The translations under genes and the position numbers were made by a program. From positions 1-24,953 of the forward strand of contig CAZEFW010000149.1 in NCBI GenBank assembly GCA_964511535.1: a stretch of 24,953 bases of DNA. Direction: 5' to 3'. The notes beneath the pieces are model-generated. The model saw nothing but the letters and a program-made list of their open reading frames with translations. It was not told the origin of the DNA and did no database searches. This document shows, piece by piece, positions 8,987 to 15,602 of this stretch. Each line of letters starts with the position of its first letter. Position 1 is the stretch's first letter. This stretch comes from CAZCFB01 sp964511535 (lineage in GTDB: Bacteria > Myxococcota_A > Polyangia > GCA-2747355 > CAZCFB01).

Positions 8987-10140
8987 GGACCTTTTACAAG
9001 GCGGCGACTCTGGCCGCGGTGTTCGCCGTGGTGGCGCTGGTGGGCGCGCCGAGCTTCGTGGACGAGGTGATGGCCAAGGGGATCCCGTCCAAGGAGCCCC
9101 TGCACTATTCGGGCATGCTCAAGGCCGGCGGCAAGCCGGTCAACGGGCAGAAGCTGACCATCGAGGTGGCGTTCTGGAGCAGCGAGACCCAGACCGACGC
9201 GTCGACTTACAGGGTCTGCTCAACGACGAAGCAGGCGACCCCCATCAAGGGTCGGTTTCGCATCCCCCTGGCCGACGCGTGCACCACCGCGGTGCAGTCC
9301 AACCCGGACCTCTGGGTGGAGGTGACGGTGGGCGGCAAGAAGCTCACCCCGCGCCGCAAGCTGGGCGCGGTGCCTTACGCCGTCGAGGCGCTCAACCCGG
9401 GGCCCAAGGGTGACAAGGGCGACACCGGCGCGGCCGGGCCCACCGGGGCGGCTGGGCCGCAGGGGCTCAAGGGCGACAAGGGCGACACCGGCGCGGCTGG
9501 CGCAGCTGGCGCGGCCGGCGCGACCGGAGCGCAGGGGCCCAAGGGCGACAAGGGTGACAAGGGTGACACCGGCGCGACCGGACCCCAGGGCGCCACAGGG
9601 CCGCAGGGAGTGACAGGTCCCAAGGGCGACACCGGCGCGACCGGGCCCAAGGGGCCCACCGGCGCGACCGGGCCACAGGGGCTGACCGGACCCAAGGGCG
9701 ATCCCGGCGTGGCCGGGGCCAAGGGGAGCAAGGGCGACACCGGCGCCGCCGGCGCAACCGGGCCCAAGGGCGCGACCGGCCCGGCAGGCCCCAAGGGCGA
9801 CACCGGCGCGACCGGGCCCAAGGGGCCCACAGGCGCGACCGGGCCCCAGGGTCCCACCGGACCGCAGGGCCCCGTTGGCCCCAAGGGCGCAACCGGCGCC
9901 ACCGGGCCCCAGGGCGCGACGGGCGCGACCGGCGCGACGGGTCCCCAGGGACCTGCCGGCCCGACGACCGCCATCGTCCGGACCAACTGCGCCTGGACCG
10001 GCTGGATCAACACCTGGGACGGGGTGATGAACTACATCTGCCCCAGCAACAAGGTCATCGCCGGGCTGTACAGCCAGCATGACAACGGCAAGGAAGACCG
10101 CATCTGGAAGGCGTACTGCTGCAACTTGAAGAATCAGTAG
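8983..10140 (+). CDS. Secreted collagen-like protein with C-terminal dermatopontin-like domain
   Basis: Protein of 385 residues in four parts. (1) Signal peptide (about 1-31, FYKAATLAAVFAVVALVGAP). (2) Beta-rich N-terminal domain (about 40-137: LHYSGMLKAGGKPVNGQKLT, DLWVEVTVGGKKLTPRRKLG then AVPYAVEA), a module often found at the base of bacterial surface fibres. (3) 63 uninterrupted Gly-X-Y triplets (140-328), rich in GDT, GAT, GPK and GPQ, which should form a triple helix; Thr often stands in the Y position, as in other bacterial collagens lacking hydroxyproline. (4) A 57-residue Cys-containing end with the order W-I-N, N-Y-x-C-P, V-I-A-G, S-x-H-D-N, E-D-R-x-W, Y-C-C, matching one repeat of the DERM/dermatopontin family. 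GGAAGGAGG precedes the start, which overlaps the upstream lipoprotein stop. The DERM call is from motif memory, not a search. Confidence 0.85.
   Translation: MRTFYKAATLAAVFAVVALVGAPSFVDEVMAKGIPSKEPLHYSGMLKAGGKPVNGQKLTIEVAFWSSETQTDASTYRVCSTTKQATPIKGRFRIPLADACTTAVQSNPDLWVEVTVGGKKLTPRRKLGAVPYAVEALNPGPKGDKGDTGAAGPTGAAGPQGLKGDKGDTGAAGAAGAAGATGAQGPKGDKGDKGDTGATGPQGATGPQGVTGPKGDTGATGPKGPTGATGPQGLTGPKGDPGVAGAKGSKGDTGAAGATGPKGATGPAGPKGDTGATGPKGPTGATGPQGPTGPQGPVGPKGATGATGPQGATGATGATGPQGPAGPTTAIVRTNCAWTGWINTWDGVMNYICPSNKVIAGLYSQHDNGKEDRIWKAYCCNLKNQ
9400..9966 (+). repeat. Gly-X-Y coding repeat (63 triplets)
   Basis: The DNA encoding the triple-helix region is a degenerate 9-bp repeat with near-identical longer blocks (for example the block encoding KGDTGATGPKGPTGATGPQG occurs twice, starting near 9622 and 9793). 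Such blocks allow recombination-driven length change in steps of whole triplets, and make short-read assembly of this stretch uncertain. Confidence 0.85.
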
Positions 10141-10147
10141 CGCCCCG

Positions 10148-10206
10148 CTTCATCGCGGAGCCTCCGCAGGAGGCGAGCACGGGGCGCTCCCCCGGAGGGG
10201 CATCGC
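10148..10206 (+). repeat. Palindromic element, copy A
   Basis: Begins CTTCAT, then a hairpin GCCTCC-GCA-GGAGGC (10160-10174), then CGGGGCGCTCCCCCGGAGGGG. An outer helix pairs AGCGCCCCG (10139-10147, overlapping the collagen gene stop codon) with CGGGGCGCT (10180-10188). It may act as the 3' hairpin of the collagen gene. Related to copies B (10218-10327) and C (10947-11002). Confidence 0.75.
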
Positions 10207-10217
10207 ACGGGCAAAAC

Positions 10218-10327
10218 CTTCATTCCGGAGCCTTCCGCAGGAAGGCGAGGACGGCGCGCGGCTCGCTGTCCTCGGTTCCTTCGAAACCTTGCGGGAAGAA
10301 CGCTCGCCCCCCCGGAGGGGTTCCGCG
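10218..10327 (+). repeat. Palindromic element, copy B (split)
   Basis: The first half (10218-10254) repeats the copy A pattern with a changed but still paired stem: GCCTTCC-GCA-GGAAGGC (10230-10246). The second half (CGCTCGCCCCCCCGGAGGGG, 10301-10320, then TTCCGC) is displaced by about 45 bp of unrelated sequence. Its right end abuts the truncated start of the HNH pseudogene. Confidence 0.65.
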
Positions 10328-11330
10328 TTGGAGTGGGCGCTGGACGGTTCCACCTCCCAGCTCGAGCGCATAATCCGAACCTACCGAAGGGCCAGGCCGG
10401 CAGAGCAGGTGCAGGCGCAGCGGCAGCACGATGAGCGGTATCTGAGCTACCACCACGACGATGACAATATGCTGGTTCTGAAAGGGCGCCTGCCGCCCGA
10501 GGTTGGCGCGCTGCTGGTCAAGGCGCTTCAGGTGGCCTCCGAGGAGCGGTGCGACGACAGCGATTCCGAGCCGGACCAGCGGCTGGCCGACGCCATGGGC
10601 GAGGTGGCTGGCGCTGCCCTGGACAGGGGATTGGCCGACCGGGCAGGCAAGGCGCGGCCGAAAAACTACCAGGTGATGGTGCATGTCGACCAGGAAGTGC
10701 TGCAGGAGTTGGACAGCCCTGGCCGCTGTGAAGTGGAAGGCGGCGTTGGCATCTCGCCCGAGACTGCGAGGCGCCTGTGCTGCGACAATCCCGTTCTGGA
10801 AATGCCGGTGGAAAAGTTCACCGGGGCGTTTCAGCTGGAACGTTCCAGCCGTCGGGCGAGCGCTCAGCTGGAGCGAGCAGTGAAAGTCCGGGACGAGGGT
10901 GTATGCCAGTTTCCAGGGTGCGAAAGTCGACGGTGTGCACGCGCAACGCCCCATCCGGGGGAGCGCCCCGTCCTCGCGGCCTGCGGCCGCTCCGGGATGA
11001 GGCTGGGGGCGCTGGGCAAAGGGCGGACCGACGGACCTTGATAACCTCGCACTGCTCTGCAGCACCCACCATCGGGCTGTTCACGAGGGTGGATACAGCT
11101 TCAAGAAGACAGAAGAAGGCGAGCTTCGCTTCCATTCACCCGACGGACAGCGCCTCGAAGCCATGCCGCAACCCGTTGCGCTGCCACCGCGTCCCGTGCA
11201 GGCGCTGCTTGAACAGAATGACGCTCTGAATATCGACGCTGAGACGGGGATGCCGACCTGGGATGGGATGGTTCCGGTGGATTACGATATGGCGGTGGAC
11301 TGGTTGCTGGAGATTGACGCGAGGTCGTAG
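10319..11330 (+). pseudogene. Broken DUF222/HNH endonuclease gene
   Basis: Remnant of a DUF222-type (13E12-like) HNH endonuclease. The middle of the protein is recognisable: SQLERIIRTYRRARPAEQ, LSYHHDDDNMLVLKGRLPPE then VGALLVKAL, ETARRLCCDNPVLEM and EGVCQFPGCESRR. The N-terminal half is absent; the homologous part starts right after palindromic copy B at about 10326 without a plausible start codon. In the HNH motif the frame breaks after GTGCACGCGCA (10935-10945), where AHH would be expected, because copy C is inserted. Beyond it the protein resumes in another frame: RWAKGGPTDLDNLALLCSTH then HRAVHEGGYSF, ending in VDWLLEIDARS at 11330. So there are at least two lesions: 5' truncation and motif-disrupting insertion with a frameshift. 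No activity is expected. Confidence 0.8.
10947..11002 (-). repeat. Palindromic element, copy C, inside the HNH motif
   Basis: In reverse orientation this reads CCTCATCCCGGAGC, hairpin GCGGCC-GCA-GGCCGC, then GAGGACGGGGCGCTCCCCCG. It matches copy A closely (CGGGGCGCTCCCCCGGA is shared exactly), but the stem is different and still perfectly paired. It sits between the codons for the two halves of the HNH beta-beta-alpha motif. Confidence 0.75.
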
Positions 11331-11398
11331 GGCTGTGGACATGTGGACGGCCGCTTCGCGCCCGCCCACATGCCCACAGCCGGGGCTGCGGTTTTTTT
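11331..11398 (+). terminator. 24-bp hairpin plus T-tract after the HNH remnant
   Basis: Immediately after the stop codon, 11331-11354 pairs with 11358-11381 at 21 of 24 positions around a TTC loop (outer GGCTGTGG with CCACAGCC; inner CGC-TTC-GCG). CCGGGGCTGCGG and seven T (11392-11398) follow. Strong candidate intrinsic terminator; the stem is much longer than termination needs. Confidence 0.7.
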
Positions 11399-11762
11399 GT
11401 TTGTTTGTGGGTTTGGTCGTGGATCGGGGCGCGTTGGTGGTGGTTCGTTCCGTTGTGCCCGTTTGCTGTTGATGTTGTGCACAGCCGCTCCGCTTCGCGG
11501 GCGTCTGCACACAGCCATCAACAGGCCCGGGGCCGCGCCTCGGACAAGCACGGCGCAACGACAGCACGCCCAAAGCCCCAACCCACCCCATCCCTATCAG
11601 CCCCACACCAGCGTCGAAACGGGCACAACGAAAAAGCAGACCGCCAACGTCCCAACCCACGCACAACGCCAACCACAGGCAGCGACCGGGCGAGCGCAGC
11701 GAGCACGGAGCGGGCAGGAAACTAATCAGGAGGTTCGGCAGCTCGAATTGCGTTTACGAAGC
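11399..11762. other. Noncoding spacer with second hairpin and strand-composition flip
   Basis: No gene seen. A second large hairpin spans 11468-11522: outer GTTGATG with CATCAAC (7 bp), TGTGCA (11476-11481) with TGCACA (11506-11511), inner CCGC-TTC-GCGG. It is followed by GGCCCGGGGCC (11524-11534). CGTTGTGCCCGTTT (11451-11464) is repeated inverted at 11617-11630. About 11385-11465 is G/T-rich on the + strand and 11540-11690 is A/C-rich, as if the two flanks were a decayed inverted duplication centred near 11540. Confidence 0.6.
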
Positions 11763-12617
11763 TCAGTCCCGCCCCAGCACCCAGTTGCGCACCATCACCC
11801 CGCAGACATGCGCGCGGTAGGCTGCCGAGCTCCTCAGGTCGTCTATGGGCTTGACCAGATCCCGGGCGACCTGGGCGGCGGCGTCGGCGGTGACCTCGTT
11901 GGGGGTCTGACCCACGAGCCAGGTCTCGAGGCCGAAGGCGCGCACCACGGTGGGCCCCACGCTGCCGAAGGCCACGCCGGCCCGGGCGATGGTGCCGTCG
12001 TCGGCCATGTGCAGCCGGCACGCCCCCACGACCTTGCTGATGGCCTGGGCGCGGCGGGTCCCCACCTTGCGGAAATGCTCCCGCCCTCGCTCGGGCAGCG
12101 GCGGCACGAGCACGGCGGTGACGAGCTCCTCCGGGCGGCGGTCGATGTCGCGGTAGCCGCGGTAGAAGGCGTCGATGGCCACCCGCCTCACGCCTGCGTC
12201 CGAGGAGAGCTCCACCAGAGCTTCTGCCGCCACCAGCGGCGGCGGAAGGTCGGCCGCGGGGCTGGCGTTGACCACGTTGCCTCCCACCGTGCCCTGGTTC
12301 TGGATCTGCATGGCGCCGATGGTCGCCGCGGCCAGGGGCAGGTTGGGGCTGATTCGCGCCACGACCTCGCTCTGGACGAGGTCGGTGTGGGTACACGCCG
12401 CGCCGATGCGCAGGTGGTCATCCTCCAGCTCGATGGCGCGCAGGGCGCTGAGCCGGTGCAGGCTGAGCACCTTGTCCGGGCGTGCCTCCCCCGAGGTCCA
12501 GAGCGGCCAGAGGTCGGTGCCGCCGGCCAGCACCACGGTGTCCGGGTTGTTGCTCAGGATGGACAGCGCCTCGCCGAGGGTGTCGGGGGCGAAGAAGAGC
12601 CGCTCGTCGGTGATCAT
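11763..12617 (-). CDS. Molybdenum hydroxylase FAD-binding subunit (xanthine dehydrogenase family)
   Basis: Medium subunit (284 residues) that passes electrons from the 2Fe-2S clusters to FAD and then to NAD or another acceptor. FAD-binding motifs are clear: VLAGGTDLWP (30-38) for the pyrophosphate loop and GTVGGNVVNASPAAD (109-123), the TIGGN-type motif. The C-terminal CO-dehydrogenase-flavoprotein domain follows (YRKVGTRRAQAIS-like segment FRKVGTRRAQAISKVVGACR, then AGVAFGSVGPTVVRA). Length is normal for the family. The start at 12617 overlaps the stop of the 2Fe-2S gene by 4 bp, indicating translational coupling as last gene of the operon. Its 3' side faces the hairpin-rich spacer. Confidence 0.92.
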   Translation of the reverse strand: MITDERLFFAPDTLGEALSILSNNPDTVVLAGGTDLWPLWTSGEARPDKVLSLHRLSALRAIELEDDHLRIGAACTHTDLVQSEVVARISPNLPLAAATIGAMQIQNQGTVGGNVVNASPAADLPPPLVAAEALVELSSDAGVRRVAIDAFYRGYRDIDRRPEELVTAVLVPPLPERGREHFRKVGTRRAQAISKVVGACRLHMADDGTIARAGVAFGSVGPTVVRAFGLETWLVGQTPNEVTADAAAQVARDLVKPIDDLRSSAAYRAHVCGVMVRNWVLGRD

Positions 12618-13102
12618 GCGCGCTCCTCCCCCTCGGTACCCCGGCCTGCCCTGGCCACCGAGCTGACGATCTTGGTGTAGCCCGTGCACCGGCAGAGGTG
12701 GCCGGCCAGGCCTTCCCGGATCTCGGCCACCGTGGCGTCGGGGTTGCGTCCCAGCAGCGCGTAGCTGCCCACCATCACCCCCGGCGTGCAGTAGCCGCAC
12801 TGCACCGCCCCGCCCTCGTCGAACGCCTCCACCAGCTGCCGGCCGAGCTTGTCGCCGCCGATCCCCTCGGCGGTGAGCAGCTCGGCGCCGTCGTCGATCT
12901 GGGCCGCGGCGGTCAGGCAGGCCAACCGCACCTCGCCGTCGATCATGACGCTGCAGGTGCCGCACTCTCCCTCGCCGCACCCCTCCTTGAGGCTGAGCAG
13001 CCCCAGCCTGTCGCGCAGCACGTCGAGCAGGCGGTCGAGGGAGAAGAACTTCACCTCCCTGTCCTCGCCGTTGATGCGCCAGATGCGCGCGTGCTTGCTC
13101 AT
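12614..13102 (-). CDS. Molybdenum hydroxylase 2Fe-2S subunit
   Basis: Small subunit of 162 residues carrying two 2Fe-2S clusters. The N-terminal plant-ferredoxin-like domain has GCGEGECGTC with Cys42, Cys47 and Cys50 plus Cys62 in RLACL. The C-terminal helical domain has CGYCTPG (Cys102, Cys105) and CRCTGY (Cys137, Cys139). All eight ligands are present. It overlaps both neighbours by ATGA (13099-13102 and 12614-12617). It is the middle gene of the Mo / Fe-S / FAD order and should form the electron relay between the other two. Confidence 0.94.
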   Translation of the reverse strand: MSKHARIWRINGEDREVKFFSLDRLLDVLRDRLGLLSLKEGCGEGECGTCSVMIDGEVRLACLTAAAQIDDGAELLTAEGIGGDKLGRQLVEAFDEGGAVQCGYCTPGVMVGSYALLGRNPDATVAEIREGLAGHLCRCTGYTKIVSSVARAGRGTEGEERA

Positions 13103-15396
13103 GATGGAACCTCCTGCAGCGCCGCAAAGATCTTCTCCGGCGACAGCGGCAGGTCGCGGATACGCACCCCCAGGGCGTGGGCCAGGGCGTTTGCCACCGC
13201 CGGCGCCCCGCCGTTCATGGGCATCTCCCCGAGCCCCTTGGCGCCGCCCGGCCCGCGCGAATACGGGATCTCCAGGATGCGCGTGCGGATGTCGGGCGCG
13301 TCGAGGGTGGTGGGCAGGATGTAAGTCTGGAAGCGGTCCCGCAGCAAACCCCCGTCCGGACGAACGCCCACCTCCTCGCACAGGGCGAAGCCGAGGGATT
13401 GCAAGGTGCCGCCCTCGATCTGCCCCTGGGCCAGCACCGGGTTGACCGCGCGGCCGATGTCGGCCACCACCGTCACCCGCGGCACGTGCACCTCGTAGGT
13501 CTCCAGGTCCACCTCCACCTCGGCCACCGTGGCGCCCCAGGCGTAGCAGGCGTAGGCGTCGCCCTTGTGCCTCTCCTCGTCCCAGACGATGTTCGGCGCC
13601 AGCTCGTGCACGCTCTCGAAGGTCCAGCGCTCCTCGTCCACGGCGGCCAGGGCGCGGCCGAGCAGGTTGCCGAAGTTGGAGATCATGGTGCCGCAGGCGA
13701 ACACGGCGCCGCCGCGCAGGGCCAGCTCGGACCGGTCGGTGCCCGTCATCTCGGCCACGGCGTCCAGCAGCCTGTCCCGGGCCTTGCGCGCGCACACGGC
13801 CAGCTCGCCCCCGACGATCATGGTGGTGCGCGACGCCACGGTGGGCCCGCTGTTGGGGACCTTCGCCGTGTCCACCGGGTCCACCACCACGTCCTCCACC
13901 GGTACCCCCAGCTCCTCGGCCACGATCTGACGCAGCACGGTGTGTGAGCCCTGCCCCATCTCGGTGGCGGCCATGCGGATGTGGGCCTTGCGGTCTGCCG
14001 CCTCCAGGTCGAGCGCCACGTGGGCCGAGATCTTGGCCTCCCCTGCGCCGGTGAAGCCGGCGCCGTGGTAGTAGAACGACAGCCCGATGCCCCGCGCCAG
14101 GCGCTCCTCGGGCTTCGCCTTGAGGGCGCCCCACTGGCTCAACTTTCGCTCGAAGTCGCTCGCCTCCATGGCCTCGTGCAGCACCTCCATGCTGCCCACG
14201 CTCTCGCCGAGGGTCTGGTAGGTGGCGGTGATGTCTCCCTTCTTGAGCCGGTTGCGCAGGCGGAACAGGTGCGGCTTGCTGCCGCAGGCCCGGGCCAGCT
14301 CGTCCATGTGAGACTCGACGGCGAAGCAGGTCTGGGGCACGCCGAAGCCGCGGAAGGCGCCGTTGGGCGGCGTGTGGGTGCGGTAGGCCACCGCGTTGAT
14401 GCGCACCGCCTCCCAGTTGTAGGCCCCGGCGGCGTGGATCGCGCCCCGGGACAGCACCACGGGGCTCATGGTGACGTAGGCGCCGCCGTCGAAGACCACG
14501 TCGATGTCCACCGCCACCAGGGCGCCGTTGTCCTTGACGCCGGCGCGGATATGCACCCAGGAGGGGTGGCGCTTGGTGGTGAAGGCCAGGTCCTCGGCGC
14601 GATCCAGCAGGAAGCGCACCGGGCGTCCCGACAGCCGGGCCATGAGCGCGGCGTGCCCGCCCAGCATGCTGGGGTAGTCCTCCTTGCCGCCGAAGGCGCC
14701 ACCCAGGGGCAGGGCCTTGACGTGCAGGTGGTCCAGGTCGGTGTCCAGCATCTGGGCCACGGCCGGCGCCACGTAGTACGGGCACTGCAGCGAGCCCTCC
14801 ACCCGCATGCAGCCGCCCCCTTCGGGGACGGCGATGACCGCGTTGGTCTCCAGGTACGCCTGCTCCTGGTGCGGCGTGGTGTACTCGCCCTCAACCACCT
14901 GGTCGGCGCGCTTCATGGCGCTGTCCACGTCCCCCTTGTGATCGATGGTCCAGCTGGAGAGCTCCACCAGGCCGGCGGCGGCCTCGCCGCCTTCCTTGTG
15001 GCGGGCCACGATCTCCTCGAGGGTCAGCACCGCGGGCAGCGGCTCCATCTCCACCGTCACCGCCTTGCGTGCCGCCTCGGCCAGCGCCATCGTCTCGGCT
15101 GCCACCAGGGCCACCGGCTCGCCCTTGTACAACACCTCGTCGTGGGCCAAAAACGGCATGTCGGCCTGGATCATCTGCACGTTCCGCTGGCCCGGAATGT
15201 CGTCGGCGGTGGCGTACATCACCTGCGACCAGTCGAAGTCGGGATCCCGGTGGATCCCGGTGATTCGGCCGTGGGCCATGGGGGCGCGGACAGTCGCGCC
15301 GTGCAGCATCTTTTCGTATTTGATGTCGGCGGTGAACAGCGGCTGCCCCACCATCTTGGGCTTGCTGTCGGCTCGCCTCTCGTCGCGTCCAATCAC
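13099..15396 (-). CDS. Molybdenum hydroxylase large subunit (xanthine dehydrogenase family, Mo-pterin binding)
   Basis: Catalytic subunit of 765 residues that would hydroxylate a carbon centre (purine, aldehyde or N-heterocycle) at a molybdenum-pterin cofactor. Motifs: GGAFGGK (232-238), AFRGFGVPQ (347-355), MGQGSHT and GGAKGLGEMP with the catalytic Glu724. The FRGFG loop resembles xanthine dehydrogenases (AFRGFGGPQ); the CO-dehydrogenase Cys loop is absent. The start is taken as GTG at 15396 because GGGAGG lies 8-9 nt upstream; ATG codons at 15420 and 15432 lie before that site. First gene of the operon. No XdhC-type maturation gene or transporter is in view, so the substrate stays open. Confidence 0.92.
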   Translation of the reverse strand: MIGRDERRADSKPKMVGQPLFTADIKYEKMLHGATVRAPMAHGRITGIHRDPDFDWSQVMYATADDIPGQRNVQMIQADMPFLAHDEVLYKGEPVALVAAETMALAEAARKAVTVEMEPLPAVLTLEEIVARHKEGGEAAAGLVELSSWTIDHKGDVDSAMKRADQVVEGEYTTPHQEQAYLETNAVIAVPEGGGCMRVEGSLQCPYYVAPAVAQMLDTDLDHLHVKALPLGGAFGGKEDYPSMLGGHAALMARLSGRPVRFLLDRAEDLAFTTKRHPSWVHIRAGVKDNGALVAVDIDVVFDGGAYVTMSPVVLSRGAIHAAGAYNWEAVRINAVAYRTHTPPNGAFRGFGVPQTCFAVESHMDELARACGSKPHLFRLRNRLKKGDITATYQTLGESVGSMEVLHEAMEASDFERKLSQWGALKAKPEERLARGIGLSFYYHGAGFTGAGEAKISAHVALDLEAADRKAHIRMAATEMGQGSHTVLRQIVAEELGVPVEDVVVDPVDTAKVPNSGPTVASRTTMIVGGELAVCARKARDRLLDAVAEMTGTDRSELALRGGAVFACGTMISNFGNLLGRALAAVDEERWTFESVHELAPNIVWDEERHKGDAYACYAWGATVAEVEVDLETYEVHVPRVTVVADIGRAVNPVLAQGQIEGGTLQSLGFALCEEVGVRPDGGLLRDRFQTYILPTTLDAPDIRTRILEIPYSRGPGGAKGLGEMPMNGGAPAVANALAHALGVRIRDLPLSPEKIFAALQEVPS

Positions 15397-15426
15397 GATA
15401 AAAGTCCTCCCGAGATGCATAAAGGT

Positions 15427-15444
15427 TAACACTTCTCCGTGTTA
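15427..15444. promoter_or_regulatory. Dyad upstream of the molybdenum hydroxylase operon
   Basis: TAACAC-TTCTCC-GTGTTA, 6-bp half sites separated by 6 bp, 31 bp upstream of the GTG start of the large subunit. It could be a repressor operator or a small 5'-UTR hairpin. Confidence 0.35.
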
Positions 15445-15451
15445 TCTTTCA

Positions 15452-15582
15452 GCGAAGATACGGGGGCCAGAGGCCCTCGTATCTTCGCGGCGGGCCCGGG
15501 GCCCGCGTTGTTTTTTTCGCCTGGCTGCGCCAGGCTAGTGGCCGGGGCACACAACGCCCCGGGCTGTCCAGATCCCTGGACA
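15452..15582. repeat. Cluster of five hairpins in 131 bp
   Basis: Successive stems: (1) 15452-15468 with 15472-15488, 17 bp with one G-T pair, loop AGA; (2) 15490-15496 with 15500-15506, loop CGG; (3) 15519-15525 with 15529-15535, GCCTGGC-TGC-GCCAGGC; (4) 15542-15548 with 15556-15562, 7-nt loop; (5) 15565-15571 with 15576-15582, loop ATCC. The cluster fills the spacer between the molybdenum hydroxylase operon and the TPR gene. A competing pairing is possible: 15494-15500 plus 15505-15511 with 15551-15564. Confidence 0.8.
15490..15517 (+). terminator. Intrinsic terminator with no obvious gene upstream
   Basis: GCGGGCC-CGG-GGCCCGC followed by GTTG and seven T (15511-15517). On this strand no gene ends here; the upstream neighbour is on the other strand. 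It would end a transcript started within about 15400-15450, such as a short RNA containing hairpin 1, or act in the leader of the TPR gene. Confidence 0.6.
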
Positions 15583-15602
15583 CCCACTGCGAGGAGGAGG
15601 AG

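Noticed and set aside
8983..10140. Collagen-like protein as a phage tail fibre
   Set aside because: There are no phage structural genes nearby; the protein has a signal peptide and is coupled to a lipoprotein gene, which fits a cell-surface role better.
13099..15396. Carbon monoxide dehydrogenase large subunit
   Set aside because: The characteristic Cys-containing active-site loop of CO dehydrogenase is absent; the loop reads AFRGFGVPQ as in xanthine dehydrogenase-type enzymes.
15490..15564. Classical attenuator or riboswitch for the TPR gene
   Set aside because: The sequence that could disrupt the terminator lies downstream of it, so it would be transcribed too late for ordinary co-transcriptional antitermination. 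No known riboswitch core was recognised.
15396..15600. Molybdenum-cofactor riboswitch before the operon
   Set aside because: Hairpins are plentiful, but the known conserved Moco-RNA core could not be identified by eye, and the stems on the operon's strand have no associated terminator or sequestered ribosome site.
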